64,000 nt of DNA from NCBI GenBank assembly GCA_021787595.1, contig JAJYLQ010000002.1:62001-126000 (forward strand). Direction: 5' to 3'. A model generated the notes under the pieces. It worked only from the letters and a program-made list of their open reading frames with translations. It had not been told where the DNA came from and did no database searches. Positions 24,100 to 32,801 of the stretch are shown here, one piece after another. Each line of letters begins with the position of its first letter. The first letter of the stretch is position 1. Made by a program: the position numbers and the translations under genes. The DNA comes from Chloroflexota bacterium (GTDB lineage: Bacteria > Chloroflexota > Anaerolineae > Anaerolineales > Villigracilaceae).

Positions 24100-25440
24100 A
24101 TGTCCACTGATTACACTCAAAAATCATTTTGGCTCAACAGTTACGGGCCCTATACACCGAACGCGCCCGTGACCGGTGACATCAACGTTGATGTCGCGAT
24201 CATCGGCGGGGGATTCACCGGACTTTCGACGGCGTACTTTTTGCGGAAAGCCGAACCAGCGATGAAAGTCGCCGTGCTCGAAGGCGAAGTCGTCGGCTAC
24301 GGCGCGAGCGGACGCAACGGCGGTTTCGCCATGACGTTGTTTGGACTCGAACCCGCCGTGACCGCTATGTTATTTGGCAAAGAGAAAACCGTCGAGGCGC
24401 ATCATTATTGCGAACGCGCGGTGGATTTGGTTCACGACTTGATTCGCGAGCATAACATCCAAAGCGATTTCGAATATTCCGGTTTCTTGCGATTGGCGAC
24501 AACAGAAGGTTATGTCAAACGCATCCAGCATGACCTTGAGTTATTGACAAGCATGGGCGTGACAGGCATCGAATGGATTGACAAGGATAAAGCCCGTGCC
24601 GAAGTGAACAGCCCGTTGGTGTTGGGCGCGTGGAACGAAGCGCGCTGCGGGATTTTGAATCCAGCCAAACAGGTCCGGGAAATGAAGCGGGTTGCTCAAA
24701 GCGCGGGAGCGGTCGTTTATGAGCAGTCACCTGTGGTAGAGATTCGCCGTACAGCCAAGTTTACTTTGCTTACGCCGAACGGGACCGTCACCGCGGATAA
24801 GATTGTTTTCGCCACGAACGCATACTCGCATCTCATTCCCGAAGTTTGGAATAAGCAGGTTCCGGCGTTTACGCACATGATTATCACCGAGCCGCTGACC
24901 AAAGCGCAGATGGATTCGATTGGCTGGAAGCATCGTCAGGGACTTGAAGACGCGCGCAACCTTGTTCATTATCTGCGCCTGACCGTTGATAATCGCCTCG
25001 CCATCGGCGGGAGTGATGTGACCGTCGCGTATGGCCGCGACATGAATCGCGATCTGAATGAAAAAACTTTTCAACAGTTGGAGAAAGATACGGTTGAATT
25101 GTTTCCCGGCTTGAAGGATGTAAAGTTCGTTTTCCGCTGGGGCGGCCCGGTCAGCGTGACGATGGATATGGCGCCCGCGATTGGAATGGTCGGTGATGCG
25201 CGCGCCTGGTATAGTTTAGGCTGTGTGGGTCATGGTGTTGCGCCGACACATCTCAACGGGCAGACGCTGGCTGATCTTTTGCTCGAGCGTAAAACCGATC
25301 TGACATCCGTTTGGTTCGTGGATCGCAAACCCCTCGCCTGGCCGCCCGAGCCGTTGCGCTGGGTTGCCTCGCAGGCGATCCTTGGATATTTACACAGCGA
25401 AGATTGGTGGTATGAACGCGGCATGAAGGCGGAGATGTAA
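24100..25440 (+). CDS. FAD-dependent amine oxidoreductase (DAO/PuuB-like)
   Basis: The 446-residue flavoenzyme has the FAD motif VDVAIIGGGFTGLSTAYFL (about 27-45) and YGASGRNGGFAM, the covalent/flavin-loop motif of the DAO family, close to gamma-glutamylputrescine oxidase. C-terminal GCVGHGVAPTHLNGQTLADLL is the closing FAD motif. ATG 24100 is chosen because GGAGGA (24088-24093) precedes it; ATG 24085 lies before this site. Likely substrate is a primary amine or amino-acid derivative; unproven. Confidence 0.85.
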   Translation: MSTDYTQKSFWLNSYGPYTPNAPVTGDINVDVAIIGGGFTGLSTAYFLRKAEPAMKVAVLEGEVVGYGASGRNGGFAMTLFGLEPAVTAMLFGKEKTVEAHHYCERAVDLVHDLIREHNIQSDFEYSGFLRLATTEGYVKRIQHDLELLTSMGVTGIEWIDKDKARAEVNSPLVLGAWNEARCGILNPAKQVREMKRVAQSAGAVVYEQSPVVEIRRTAKFTLLTPNGTVTADKIVFATNAYSHLIPEVWNKQVPAFTHMIITEPLTKAQMDSIGWKHRQGLEDARNLVHYLRLTVDNRLAIGGSDVTVAYGRDMNRDLNEKTFQQLEKDTVELFPGLKDVKFVFRWGGPVSVTMDMAPAIGMVGDARAWYSLGCVGHGVAPTHLNGQTLADLLLERKTDLTSVWFVDRKPLAWPPEPLRWVASQAILGYLHSEDWWYERGMKAEM

Positions 25441-25486
25441 ACATAACATAGCGGTTCACGCGGAGATGCAGGGAAGGGAGTGTACA

Positions 25487-26605
25487 ATGGCGGCGCAGCG
25501 GGAGAATGTTATTCGGCTTGCAGAGCAGCTCTTGCAGGAAGGCAGGCGGCTGGAAGCGCGTTCATTGCTGGTCAGGTATATCCGGCAGGATACGGCCTCT
25601 GCGCAGGGTTGGTGGTTGTTGAGCCGGCTGGTGACCGATGAAAAACAGCAGATGGATTGCCTGGAGCGGGTTCTGATGCTCGACCCGGACCACTCTCCAG
25701 CGCGTGCCCTTCTGACGAAACTCAAGGAAGGATCTGCCTCCGGGCCTTCAGCCCCTCCATTTTTTGAATCAACTTCATTTGGTGGCTCGATGCAAGGAAC
25801 TGTCTCCGCTGGGCGCGGCCCGGAAACGGATTCCGCTACTTCATCTTTCAGCCGGCCTCAGCCTGTTCAGCAAGCCTCGGCGCGGCGCCGGTCGTCCAAA
25901 ATGCCGGAGTGGATCCTGCCTGCCTCATTGTTTCTGGTCCTGCTGTGTGTTTCGATAGGCGGCTTCGGTTTCATCACCGTATTGCAAATGCAGCAGCAGG
26001 CTGTGCCTCTTTTTGCATTCCAGCCGATGGAAGGCATGCCGGTTTCCGCGCCGCTGACCCTGCCTCCCACCTGGACAGCCACGATCACCGAAACGCCCGT
26101 TCCAAGCCGCACACCGCTCCCAATGGAGATGCCAGGGTCTGTACCTACTTTTGCAATTAATACCCTGGTCAGACCGGTTGGGCCGGTGACCGGTTTGTTC
26201 GCCCCCGATTTCACGCTGAAGAATGTTGTCAGCGGAAATCAAGTGAGCATGAGCGATTTCAACGGGCGGCCGGTCGTCATTTTCTTCTGGGCAACATGGT
26301 GCCCGCATTGTGCGAATGAAATGTCTCCCATGCAGAAGGTGTACACCTCATACAAAGGCAGGGGACTGGCGGTGCTGGCTGTTGACGTGGGTGAAAGCGC
26401 GGCACAAGCGCGCAGTTATCGCAGCTCTCGCGGCCTGACCTTCACGGTCCTGAACGACTCGAACCAGGCGGTGGCCGGAACGTACCACATCTCTGCATTT
26501 CCCACGAATTTCTTTATTGATCGAGACGGCAGGATCGCTTCGATCATAGTCGGCGAGCTTGGCTATGCAAACCTTAATTCAAAGGTCCAGTCGTTACTGC
26601 CTTAA
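25487..26605 (+). CDS. Membrane-anchored TlpA/ResA-like thioredoxin with TPR-like N-terminus
   Basis: The 372-residue protein starts at ATG 25487 after AAGGGAG. Residues about 1-75 are TPR-like (AEQLLQEGRRLEARSLLVRYIRQD). A transmembrane helix at about 143-166 is followed by a Pro/Thr-rich linker and a periplasmic-type redoxin domain (about 230-372) with active site WATWCPHCANEMSPMQ. TlpA-type proteins reduce disulfides outside the membrane. The cytoplasmic TPR fusion is less usual. Confidence 0.85.
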   Translation: MAAQRENVIRLAEQLLQEGRRLEARSLLVRYIRQDTASAQGWWLLSRLVTDEKQQMDCLERVLMLDPDHSPARALLTKLKEGSASGPSAPPFFESTSFGGSMQGTVSAGRGPETDSATSSFSRPQPVQQASARRRSSKMPEWILPASLFLVLLCVSIGGFGFITVLQMQQQAVPLFAFQPMEGMPVSAPLTLPPTWTATITETPVPSRTPLPMEMPGSVPTFAINTLVRPVGPVTGLFAPDFTLKNVVSGNQVSMSDFNGRPVVIFFWATWCPHCANEMSPMQKVYTSYKGRGLAVLAVDVGESAAQARSYRSSRGLTFTVLNDSNQAVAGTYHISAFPTNFFIDRDGRIASIIVGELGYANLNSKVQSLLP

Positions 26606-26732
26606 GAGAAAGCCTGAGAACTCACCGCAAACAAGGGCCGCCAAAACACGAAGTCATGCACCTTCTGCCCCCGGTAAAATTTCTTCCGCGTTGGGGGGAT
26701 TTTGCGTAACGTGCCTCATCTTTCGTCGTTAT

Positions 26733-26738
26733 TATAAT
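26733..26738 (+). promoter_or_regulatory. -10 box of the sigma-factor gene, probably leaderless
   Basis: TATAAT ends 8 bases before the GTG at 26747, so the transcript would start at or just before the start codon. No Shine-Dalgarno is present. Confidence 0.45.
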
Positions 26739-26746
26739 TGAAACAA

Positions 26747-27325
26747 GTGGAGACCTTCCCGAACGGCCGCAACGAACCATTGGCCCCGGATGAGGCCCGC
26801 CTCGTTCGTCAGGCTCAATCTGGTGATGCAGACTCCTTTGCTCGACTCTATGATGTCTATGTCGAGCGTGTCTATCGCTACGTCTATTTTCGGGTGAGCG
26901 ATGATGCCACTGCAGAAGATATTACTTCGCAGGTTTTTCTCAAAGCATGGGAAAATCTCGCCCGTTATCGATCCGGCAGTTCGCCGTTCCTGGCATGGCT
27001 TTATACGATTGCGAGAAATCAAGTGATTGACCATTATCGTACGCACAAACAGTCCGTTGCCATTGACGAAGCGGTTTCGCTGCCCGCAAAAGATGATGCG
27101 GTGGACAAACAGGTTGAGTACAGATTCGAGCTGCAAGCCATGCGCGACGCCCTGCAATTTCTGACGGAGGAACAGCAGCAGGTTTTGATCCTGAGATTCA
27201 TCGTGGGGTTGGAAACGAACGAAATCTCCAAACAGATGGGCAAAGCCGCGGGCGCGATCCGCGCTTTGCAAATGCGGGCGCTGCAAACGTTGTCCAAGTA
27301 TTTGAAAGAGAAGGATTTGACATGA
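26747..27325 (+). CDS. ECF-type RNA polymerase sigma factor
   Basis: The protein of about 192 residues has sigma region 2 (FARLYDVYVERVYRYVYFRVSDDATAEDITSQVFLKAWENL) and region 4 (FLTEEQQQVLILRFIVGLETNEISKQMGKAAGAIRALQMRAL). The start is uncertain: TTG 26738 lies in the -10 box, so GTG 26747 is preferred. It overlaps the next gene by ATGA, the usual sigma/anti-sigma pairing. Confidence 0.9.
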   Translation: METFPNGRNEPLAPDEARLVRQAQSGDADSFARLYDVYVERVYRYVYFRVSDDATAEDITSQVFLKAWENLARYRSGSSPFLAWLYTIARNQVIDHYRTHKQSVAIDEAVSLPAKDDAVDKQVEYRFELQAMRDALQFLTEEQQQVLILRFIVGLETNEISKQMGKAAGAIRALQMRALQTLSKYLKEKDLT

Positions 27326-28098
27326 GCGACTTCGAAATTGTTTTGGATGAATGTCTGAGCCAGATTGCCGGCGGCGCGTCCACCGCGGACGAATGCCTGG
27401 CGCGTCATCCCGAACATGCCGCGCAGCTGGGGCCGCTCCTGCAAACTGCCGCGCGATTCGACATCGCCCGGCATGTCCAGCCTTCTCCGGTTTTCAAAGC
27501 GCGCGCCCGCGGACAATTGACGAATTACATGAAGGTTCATCCGCGTCATCGGGCGTGGATCGCTTCACCATTCCGGCGCGCGGCGGCCAGCCTGGCGGTG
27601 CTGGTGATTGCGCTGCTCATTACCGGCACGGCGTTCGCTCAAGGCGCGCTGCCGGGACAGCCTTTGTACACGTGGAAATTATCCAGCGAAAATGTTTGGC
27701 GCGCGGTTGTGCCCAATCCCGTCGCGGTGGATTTGGCTCTCGCCGACCGCCGCGTAGCGGAAATGACCGCGGTCGAGGGGAACGCCGCGAACGAGTCTCA
27801 GGCGCAGAAAGGGTATCTCGAAGTGCTGGCCCGCTTGAAGTCCGAGAGCGACGCGCAGAATCGGGCTTTGATTTTGCAGACGCTCCAATCACACCAGAAA
27901 AAATTATCCGGGGCCGGTATTTCCATCCCTGATTTGAATCGACTTCTTTCGCCGTCAGGTTCCAATTCCGCTGCCCCCGGTTCCGGCCCGGCCAAACCTG
28001 AAACTACGCCCGGCCCCGGACGGATTCTTCCGCCTCAGGCATTGACCGCCGTGCCGAAGGGCATTCCAACTCTTCAGATGCCGCCTCTCGTCCCGTAA
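27322..28098 (+). CDS. DUF5667-type membrane protein, probable anti-sigma factor
   Basis: The 258-residue protein has an N-terminal cytoplasmic part with ECLARHPEHAAQLGPLLQTA, one transmembrane helix (about 89-110), and an outer DUF5667-type domain (LPGQPLYTWKLSSENVWRAVVPNPVAVDLALADRR). Its tail is Pro/Gly-rich. The N-terminal motif is common in anti-sigma-like proteins linked to ECF sigma factors in Chloroflexota. ATGA overlap with the sigma gene supports this role. Confidence 0.82.
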   Translation: MSDFEIVLDECLSQIAGGASTADECLARHPEHAAQLGPLLQTAARFDIARHVQPSPVFKARARGQLTNYMKVHPRHRAWIASPFRRAAASLAVLVIALLITGTAFAQGALPGQPLYTWKLSSENVWRAVVPNPVAVDLALADRRVAEMTAVEGNAANESQAQKGYLEVLARLKSESDAQNRALILQTLQSHQKKLSGAGISIPDLNRLLSPSGSNSAAPGSGPAKPETTPGPGRILPPQALTAVPKGIPTLQMPPLVP

Positions 28099-28245
28099 CA
28101 TTTTGCGTTTTGATTCGTCTCCTTTTTAAAGACTCTACTGCAAGAGTCTGCCAGACCAATTTGAGGGTGCTCATTGTATGAAACATACCTGTGGCGATGA
28201 ATCGCGAAAGAATGGCATGGGGCACTCTCCACTTTTGGAGGTACG

Positions 28246-28584
28246 ATGTTCAAGACTGGTTTATTGTTGTTGCTGGGGTTGGGGATTGGGCTGTGGCTCG
28301 GCTTCAATCCGCAGGCACATCGAAAAATGCTTCAAAACTGGAATGAGGCAAAAGCGTCCTACATGAGAGTTCAAGCGCAGATCTCTTCGAAGTTCGATGA
28401 TTGGACTGCGCAGCCTGGCCTGCAAAGGCAAAGCACATCCAGTGCCGCACCAAAATGGATTCGCACGGCATGGCAGCAGCTTGGTTCGATCTTCAATACC
28501 ATTTGGAGTTCCGTGCAAAGGATTTGGTTGAGCCTTTCATCCAACCTGGGACTGCGTAGCAACTTTCGCATGCCCAAAAAGTAG
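28246..28584 (+). CDS. Small membrane-anchored protein, unknown
   Basis: The 112-residue protein has an N-terminal hydrophobic helix (residues 4-20) and a polar Trp/Ser-rich remainder. GGAGG lies 7 bases before ATG. It ends in a very strong terminator. I recognise no family. The 147 bases before it show no other gene. Confidence 0.6.
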   Translation: MFKTGLLLLLGLGIGLWLGFNPQAHRKMLQNWNEAKASYMRVQAQISSKFDDWTAQPGLQRQSTSSAAPKWIRTAWQQLGSIFNTIWSSVQRIWLSLSSNLGLRSNFRMPKK

Positions 28585-28628
28585 CCAAAAATCAAAGACG
28601 GCCATTCGGCCGTCTTTGATTTTTGGCT
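28583..28628. terminator. 21-bp perfect hairpin, bidirectional terminator
   Basis: A 21-bp perfect stem (28583-28603 with 28608-28628) with an ATTC loop has an A-rich left arm and a T-rich right arm (TTTGATTTTTGGCT). It can end transcription from both sides. The IS110-type remnant starts immediately at its right edge. Confidence 0.85.
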
Positions 28629-29015
28629 GTCTGGGGAATGCCGTGAGGTCGGTGTCCGGGATCGAATCCAATAATTGGATCGGCCGCTCAAACTTGGAAA
28701 AATCCCTGTGGATGTGATCTTCCACTTCCTGAAGATTTTCCTGCAAGTCCTTCAGGTGCATTTCATCGCTGAACGATTGCTCCAGGATCGTATAGATCGG
28801 CGCCAATAGATCCCGGCGCTCTCCATTGCGATGTAAACACAGTGGTGTTCCTCCAGCCAGTCTCGCAATTGGATCAAGTCCTTCATCTGGGTTCCAAATT
28901 CCCGGATCTCCTTCGTGGGCTTGTTCTCCGTATTCGCGGAGCCTGTCAGAAGACACGCCACAATGCTCTCTTTGTGAACATCCAATCCACAGCCACATTC
29001 CAGAATATCTTCCAT
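28629..29015 (-). pseudogene. IS110-family transposase remnant
   Basis: On the minus strand AAGGAGA precedes MEDILECGCGLDVHKESIVACLLTG, the DEDD catalytic start of IS110 transposases, and continues to MESAGIYWR. A frame change then gives PIYTILEQSF, after which about 150 residues are missing, resuming EVEDHIHRDFSKFERPIQLLDSIPDTDLTAF. The C-terminal catalytic Ser region is absent. An internal deletion, a frameshift and a 3' truncation make it inactive. Confidence 0.78.
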
Positions 29016-29280
29016 TGCATCTTTCTCCTTTGCTAATGCAGCAGGGATTGCCAGGACAATTCGAACTTTGCTGCACGTGCTGGTCTTTATGACCGCAACA
29101 ATTCACTATGCTCACAGACAATCGGTCAATCGGTTTACGTTGGTAAACGGGACTCAAGAACAAATCACCAGGGTCGAACGAAACTCTGTCTGCTGCGCAC
29201 TCAGCGTATCATTTTCATCCTTCGCTGCGCAGCCCCGCTTCATACTTCGTTGGGAAGGCTATGCCCTTTCGTTTTATATC
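29016..29280. other. Intergenic stretch without a recognisable gene
   Basis: No supported reading frame is seen. GTTTAC-GTTG-GTAAAC (29133-29148) is a short perfect inverted repeat of operator size, but it is far from the promoter at 29281 and has no matching copy that I noticed. Confidence 0.4.
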
Positions 29281-29347
29281 TTGATTTTTTTCTTTCCCGG
29301 TGCTATTATTTATTCGATTTGAGACGCTGTCTCAAATAATGAGACAG
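29281..29347 (+). promoter_or_regulatory. Promoter and IclR-type operator of the ThDP-liv operon
   Basis: TTGATT (29281-29286), a 17-base spacer and TATTAT (29304-29309) form a promoter. Just downstream TTTGAGACGCTGTCTCAAA (29318-29336) is an inverted repeat with one central mismatch, and TGAGACA (29340-29346) adds a half-site 13 bases from its centre. The same arrangement occurs before the iclR gene at 41353-41414. Binding here would overlap the transcription start and repress. Confidence 0.75.
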
Positions 29348-29585
29348 CCTGCGCGTGACCATTTCGAGAGTCGAACAGGTTGCAAATCTTCAAATTCTTT
29401 TTCATTAGATGTCAACAGACTGTTCACTTCTGGTATCCACACCAAATTTAATGGTGAACTCCATTGTTAAGCGGCATGACATTAAATTGAACACATAGTG
29501 TGACCATGGCTTCCCCAGCGCCCGATCTCCTTAAGCGATCATGGGCGCGATGAAAACAATATCAATCAAAGGATTGAGATAGATC
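29348..29585 (+). promoter_or_regulatory. Long structured 5' leader before the ThDP enzyme
   Basis: About 240 bases separate the operator from the first start codon, without a gene. GCGCCC(29518-29523)/GGGCGC(29543-29548) with inner GATC/GATC arms form a hairpin. GTTCAC near 29420 can pair with GTGAAC near 29455. I compared it with the TPP riboswitch consensus and saw no match. Confidence 0.35.
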
Positions 29586-31316
29586 ATGTCAAACACGCGT
29601 CTTGCTGCTTACCAACTCGTGGAATACCTCGAGCAACTTGGTGTCGAAGTGATTTTTGGCTTGACCGGTCATACCGTGATCGGGTTTCTGGATGCGATCG
29701 GTCATAGCAAGAAGATCCGCTACATTTCCACCCGTCATGAACAGGTCGCGGCCCATGCAGCCGATGGATACGCACGCGCGTCTGGCAAGGTCGGGGTAGT
29801 AATGACGCATCTGGGTCCTGGTCTGACGAACGCAGCGACCGGTGTCGCCAATGCCGCGCTGGACTCCATCCCAATGGTGGTAATAGCAGGAGATGTTCCT
29901 TCCTATTACTTCGGTCGTCATCCGCACCAAGAGGTGAACTTGCACATGGATGGTGACCAGTATGAGATCTACCGACCATTCTGCAAGCGCATCTATCGCG
30001 TAGATCGGGTGAACGATTTTCCACGTATCGTCGAGCGTGCATTCCACCTTGCGCAAACTGGCCGGCCGGGGCCTGTACTCGTTGATGTTCCCATGGATAT
30101 GTTCTCGACTGATTTGCTGGATGGTGCATTTACCAAAGCTCCGCCGCCAGTAGTAAAGCCCACGATTGATCCTAAAACCGCTGAACGAGTTGCCCAGGCA
30201 CTGGCAGAAGCAAAAAGGCCAGTTCTGTATGTGGGTGGAGGGGTTCTCGCTGCGCATGCAAGCGCGGAACTAACTGCCTTGGCGGAAGCACTGGAAGTGC
30301 CAGTAGCTCACAGCCTGATGGGGAAGGGCGCGATGAGCGACTCGCATCCCCTCTTGCTCGGGATGACAGGCTTTTGGGGAACGCCGATCGCGAACGAAAC
30401 GTGCCGGACTGCTGACCTGATCGTGGCCATCGGCACTCGACTCGCGGAAGCCAACTCCAGCTCATGGGATCCCCGATATACATTTGCTATTCCACCAACC
30501 CGATTGATCCACATTGATATTGATACAGCCGAGATCGGTCGTAACTTCTTCACCGAATTAGGAATAGTTGCCGATGCAAAAAATGCACTGGGCATGATCG
30601 CCACTGCAGCAAAACGATTTGTGCGCCCTGACCGAGGTGATCTAAGAGAAAGAATTGCGAAGGGGCGCGCAGAGTTCTCCTCGAATTGGCTCGATCAATG
30701 GAATTCGAACCAATATCCGATGCGTCCCGAGCGCATCTTGGGGGAGGTTCGGAAAGCATTACCCGAGGATGGAATTTTGGTCACAGATGTGGGATGGAAT
30801 AAGAATGGCGTCGCGCAGCAATTCCCCATTACCCTTCCAGGAACCTTTATTACACCCAGCGGACTGGCTACCATGGGGTTTGGTCCAGCAGCCGCTTTGG
30901 GTGTTAAAGTTGCGCAGCCTGATCGAGCAGTGTTAGCGCTCGTGGGCGATGGCGCCTTCAGTAGCCATATGTCTGTCGTTGCCACGGCAATGGAGGCAGA
31001 AATTCCCGTAGTCTGGGTCGTAATGGACAACGCTGCATTTGGGACCATCGCCGGTCTCGAGAAAGCGCATTACGGGTGGGCGTTTGGAAACCTCTTCGAA
31101 ATTGAGGGTAAGGAATATCGCGTGGCATACGCAGATGTGGCACGGGCATGCGGCGCGCGCGGTGTAATGATCCAAAGAGCCGAGGAGCTGGGCCCTGCGC
31201 TCCAGGAAGCCTTAGCCTCCGGCGTTCCAACCGTGATTCATGCGCCTATGGAGAACATCCCAACGCCAACGCCCGGATATTGGAATATCAATGACATCTA
31301 CAGGAAAGACGAATAG
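29586..31316 (+). CDS. Thiamine-diphosphate-dependent enzyme, acetolactate-synthase-like
   Basis: The 576-residue enzyme has all three ThDP-enzyme domains: Pyr domain with the catalytic Glu in RHEQVAAHAADGYARASGKVG, a central domain, and the PP domain with GDGAFSSHMSVVATAMEAEIPVVWVVMDNAAFG (GDG...NN-type). It is not an evident housekeeping IlvB: no regulatory subunit follows, and it heads a Liv transporter operon. Relatives include decarboxylases and carboligases of 2-oxo or 2-hydroxy acids. Substrate unknown; AAAGGA upstream is a distant RBS. Confidence 0.83.
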   Translation: MSNTRLAAYQLVEYLEQLGVEVIFGLTGHTVIGFLDAIGHSKKIRYISTRHEQVAAHAADGYARASGKVGVVMTHLGPGLTNAATGVANAALDSIPMVVIAGDVPSYYFGRHPHQEVNLHMDGDQYEIYRPFCKRIYRVDRVNDFPRIVERAFHLAQTGRPGPVLVDVPMDMFSTDLLDGAFTKAPPPVVKPTIDPKTAERVAQALAEAKRPVLYVGGGVLAAHASAELTALAEALEVPVAHSLMGKGAMSDSHPLLLGMTGFWGTPIANETCRTADLIVAIGTRLAEANSSSWDPRYTFAIPPTRLIHIDIDTAEIGRNFFTELGIVADAKNALGMIATAAKRFVRPDRGDLRERIAKGRAEFSSNWLDQWNSNQYPMRPERILGEVRKALPEDGILVTDVGWNKNGVAQQFPITLPGTFITPSGLATMGFGPAAALGVKVAQPDRAVLALVGDGAFSSHMSVVATAMEAEIPVVWVVMDNAAFGTIAGLEKAHYGWAFGNLFEIEGKEYRVAYADVARACGARGVMIQRAEELGPALQEALASGVPTVIHAPMENIPTPTPGYWNINDIYRKDE

Positions 31317-31494
31317 CTGTTGCCGGTGGCATCGAGAAGTCGCCCAGTGGTCTATTTGGCTGTTCGTATCAACCATCTTTCCCACTGAATACTTGAAAAG
31401 GAGGTGCAGCTGCCAAAATTCCGATCAGCCATATTGTTGGATTTGCTAAATCTTTGTAACCATAAAAAGAGGAGATCTCGAAAGGAGAAACACC

Positions 31495-32703
31495 ATGAGA
31501 AACAAAGTATTGTATGTTTTGCTCGCCGTGGGATTACTATTAGCTGCTTGTGCTCCACAAGCCACACCGACCGCGGCACCACCTACGCAAGCACCGGCAG
31601 CAACCGTAGCACCTGCAACCGCTGCACCCGCGTCAACAACAACCCAAGCCTGTGCCAATCCGGTTAAAATTGCGATCATTGCAGCAATGAGCGGCACCAA
31701 TGCATCACTTGGCAATTGGATGACGCAGGGCGTTACCCTGGCGGTGGAACAGAAAAATAAGGCCGGAGGTGTCCAAGGCTGCCAAGTTCAGATAATCACA
31801 TATGACGATCAGGCCGACCCAACCACTTCGGTTGGCTTGGCTCAAAAGGCTGCCACACAGGATAAGGTCATGGCTGTTTGGGCTACAAGCAATAGCAATA
31901 CCGCCTTGGCGGACATTCCGATCTTCGAACAGTATAAGATTCCCCAGCTCACGAACGGTACGTTCGTGAATCTCACCCAGCAGGGCAGCGCGTATATCTT
32001 CCGTGTCAATCCGGCTGGCCCTGCGTATGAAACGCCGGTAGTGAACTATTTGGTCAAACAGGGCAAGACCAAGTTTGCTATCATTGGAGACAACTCGGCC
32101 TACGGAGTTGGCGAAACAAAGTATCAAACGGATGCGCTAAAAGCCGACAACCTGACACCCTTGGATACGGAATCCTACGGGATTAACGACAAGGACTTTA
32201 CGGGTCAATTGACCAAGATTATGCAAACGCAGCCTGAAGTGCTCTTACTGGCTTCCTCTGAAGTTGCAGCCGGCTTGATCGCCAAGCAGGCTCGCCAGCT
32301 TGGTTTTACTGGAGTGATAGCAGGCGGTTCGGGGTTGGCATCACCCGTATTTATCTCAACGGCTGGTAGTGCTGCTGAAGGAGCGTACTTCACTTCTCCT
32401 TATCCGGGCAACGATGCGAACGATGCAACGAAGGCATTCGATGCTGCCTATAAGGCTCGCTGGGGCGTGGATGCAGAGGTGCATGGCGCGAATACGTATG
32501 ATGGTACGAATATGCTTCTGATGGCAATGGAAAATGCCCATCCGCTCACACCTGATAACGTAGCAGCTGAAATGCATAAGATCTGCAACTACCAAGGGTT
32601 GCAAGGAACGTTCTGCTATAACCAGAATGGCGAAGGTATCAATTCTACCTTCCTTGGAGTGGTTAAAGGTGGACAATTGACCTACTTGCCAACTACACCC
32701 TAA
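31495..32703 (+). CDS. LivK/ABC substrate-binding lipoprotein for amino or carboxylic acids
   Basis: The 402-residue protein has a lipobox LLLAACAP (Cys near 19), a Thr/Ala/Pro linker and a periplasmic-binding Peripla_BP_6 domain (VKIAIIAAMSGTNASLGNWMTQGVTLAVEQKNKAGGVQG). GGAGA precedes ATG. Liv-type receptors also bind aromatic acids, urea, amides and carboxylates, so branched-chain amino acids should not be assumed. The 178 bases before it hold no gene. Confidence 0.9.
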   Translation: MRNKVLYVLLAVGLLLAACAPQATPTAAPPTQAPAATVAPATAAPASTTTQACANPVKIAIIAAMSGTNASLGNWMTQGVTLAVEQKNKAGGVQGCQVQIITYDDQADPTTSVGLAQKAATQDKVMAVWATSNSNTALADIPIFEQYKIPQLTNGTFVNLTQQGSAYIFRVNPAGPAYETPVVNYLVKQGKTKFAIIGDNSAYGVGETKYQTDALKADNLTPLDTESYGINDKDFTGQLTKIMQTQPEVLLLASSEVAAGLIAKQARQLGFTGVIAGGSGLASPVFISTAGSAAEGAYFTSPYPGNDANDATKAFDAAYKARWGVDAEVHGANTYDGTNMLLMAMENAHPLTPDNVAAEMHKICNYQGLQGTFCYNQNGEGINSTFLGVVKGGQLTYLPTTP

Positions 32704-32712
32704 CAGGAACAA

Positions 32713-32753
32713 CGATTTTTCTCGGAGACGACTCTGTCGCCTCCGAGAAATCG
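32713..32753 (+). promoter_or_regulatory. Stem-loop between binding protein and permease genes
   Basis: CGATTT, CTCGGAG and CGAC pair with GTCG, CTCCGAG and AAATCG around a TCT loop, with small bulges. No T-tract follows, so it is more likely an mRNA-stabilising or partial-attenuation hairpin that gives higher expression of the binding protein. Confidence 0.6.
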
Positions 32754-32801
32754 ATTAAGAAATGTGATTAATCTGTCTGGCTCACTCGAAAGGAAAGCTC
32801 A

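Noticed and set aside
28537-29163. 208-codon open frame on the minus strand as a new gene
   Set aside because: Only the segment within the IS110 remnant has meaning. The rest runs through the terminator hairpin and intergenic sequence.
29337-29585. TPP riboswitch before the ThDP enzyme gene
   Set aside because: I looked for the CUGAGA and ACCUGAU-type core motifs and did not find them.
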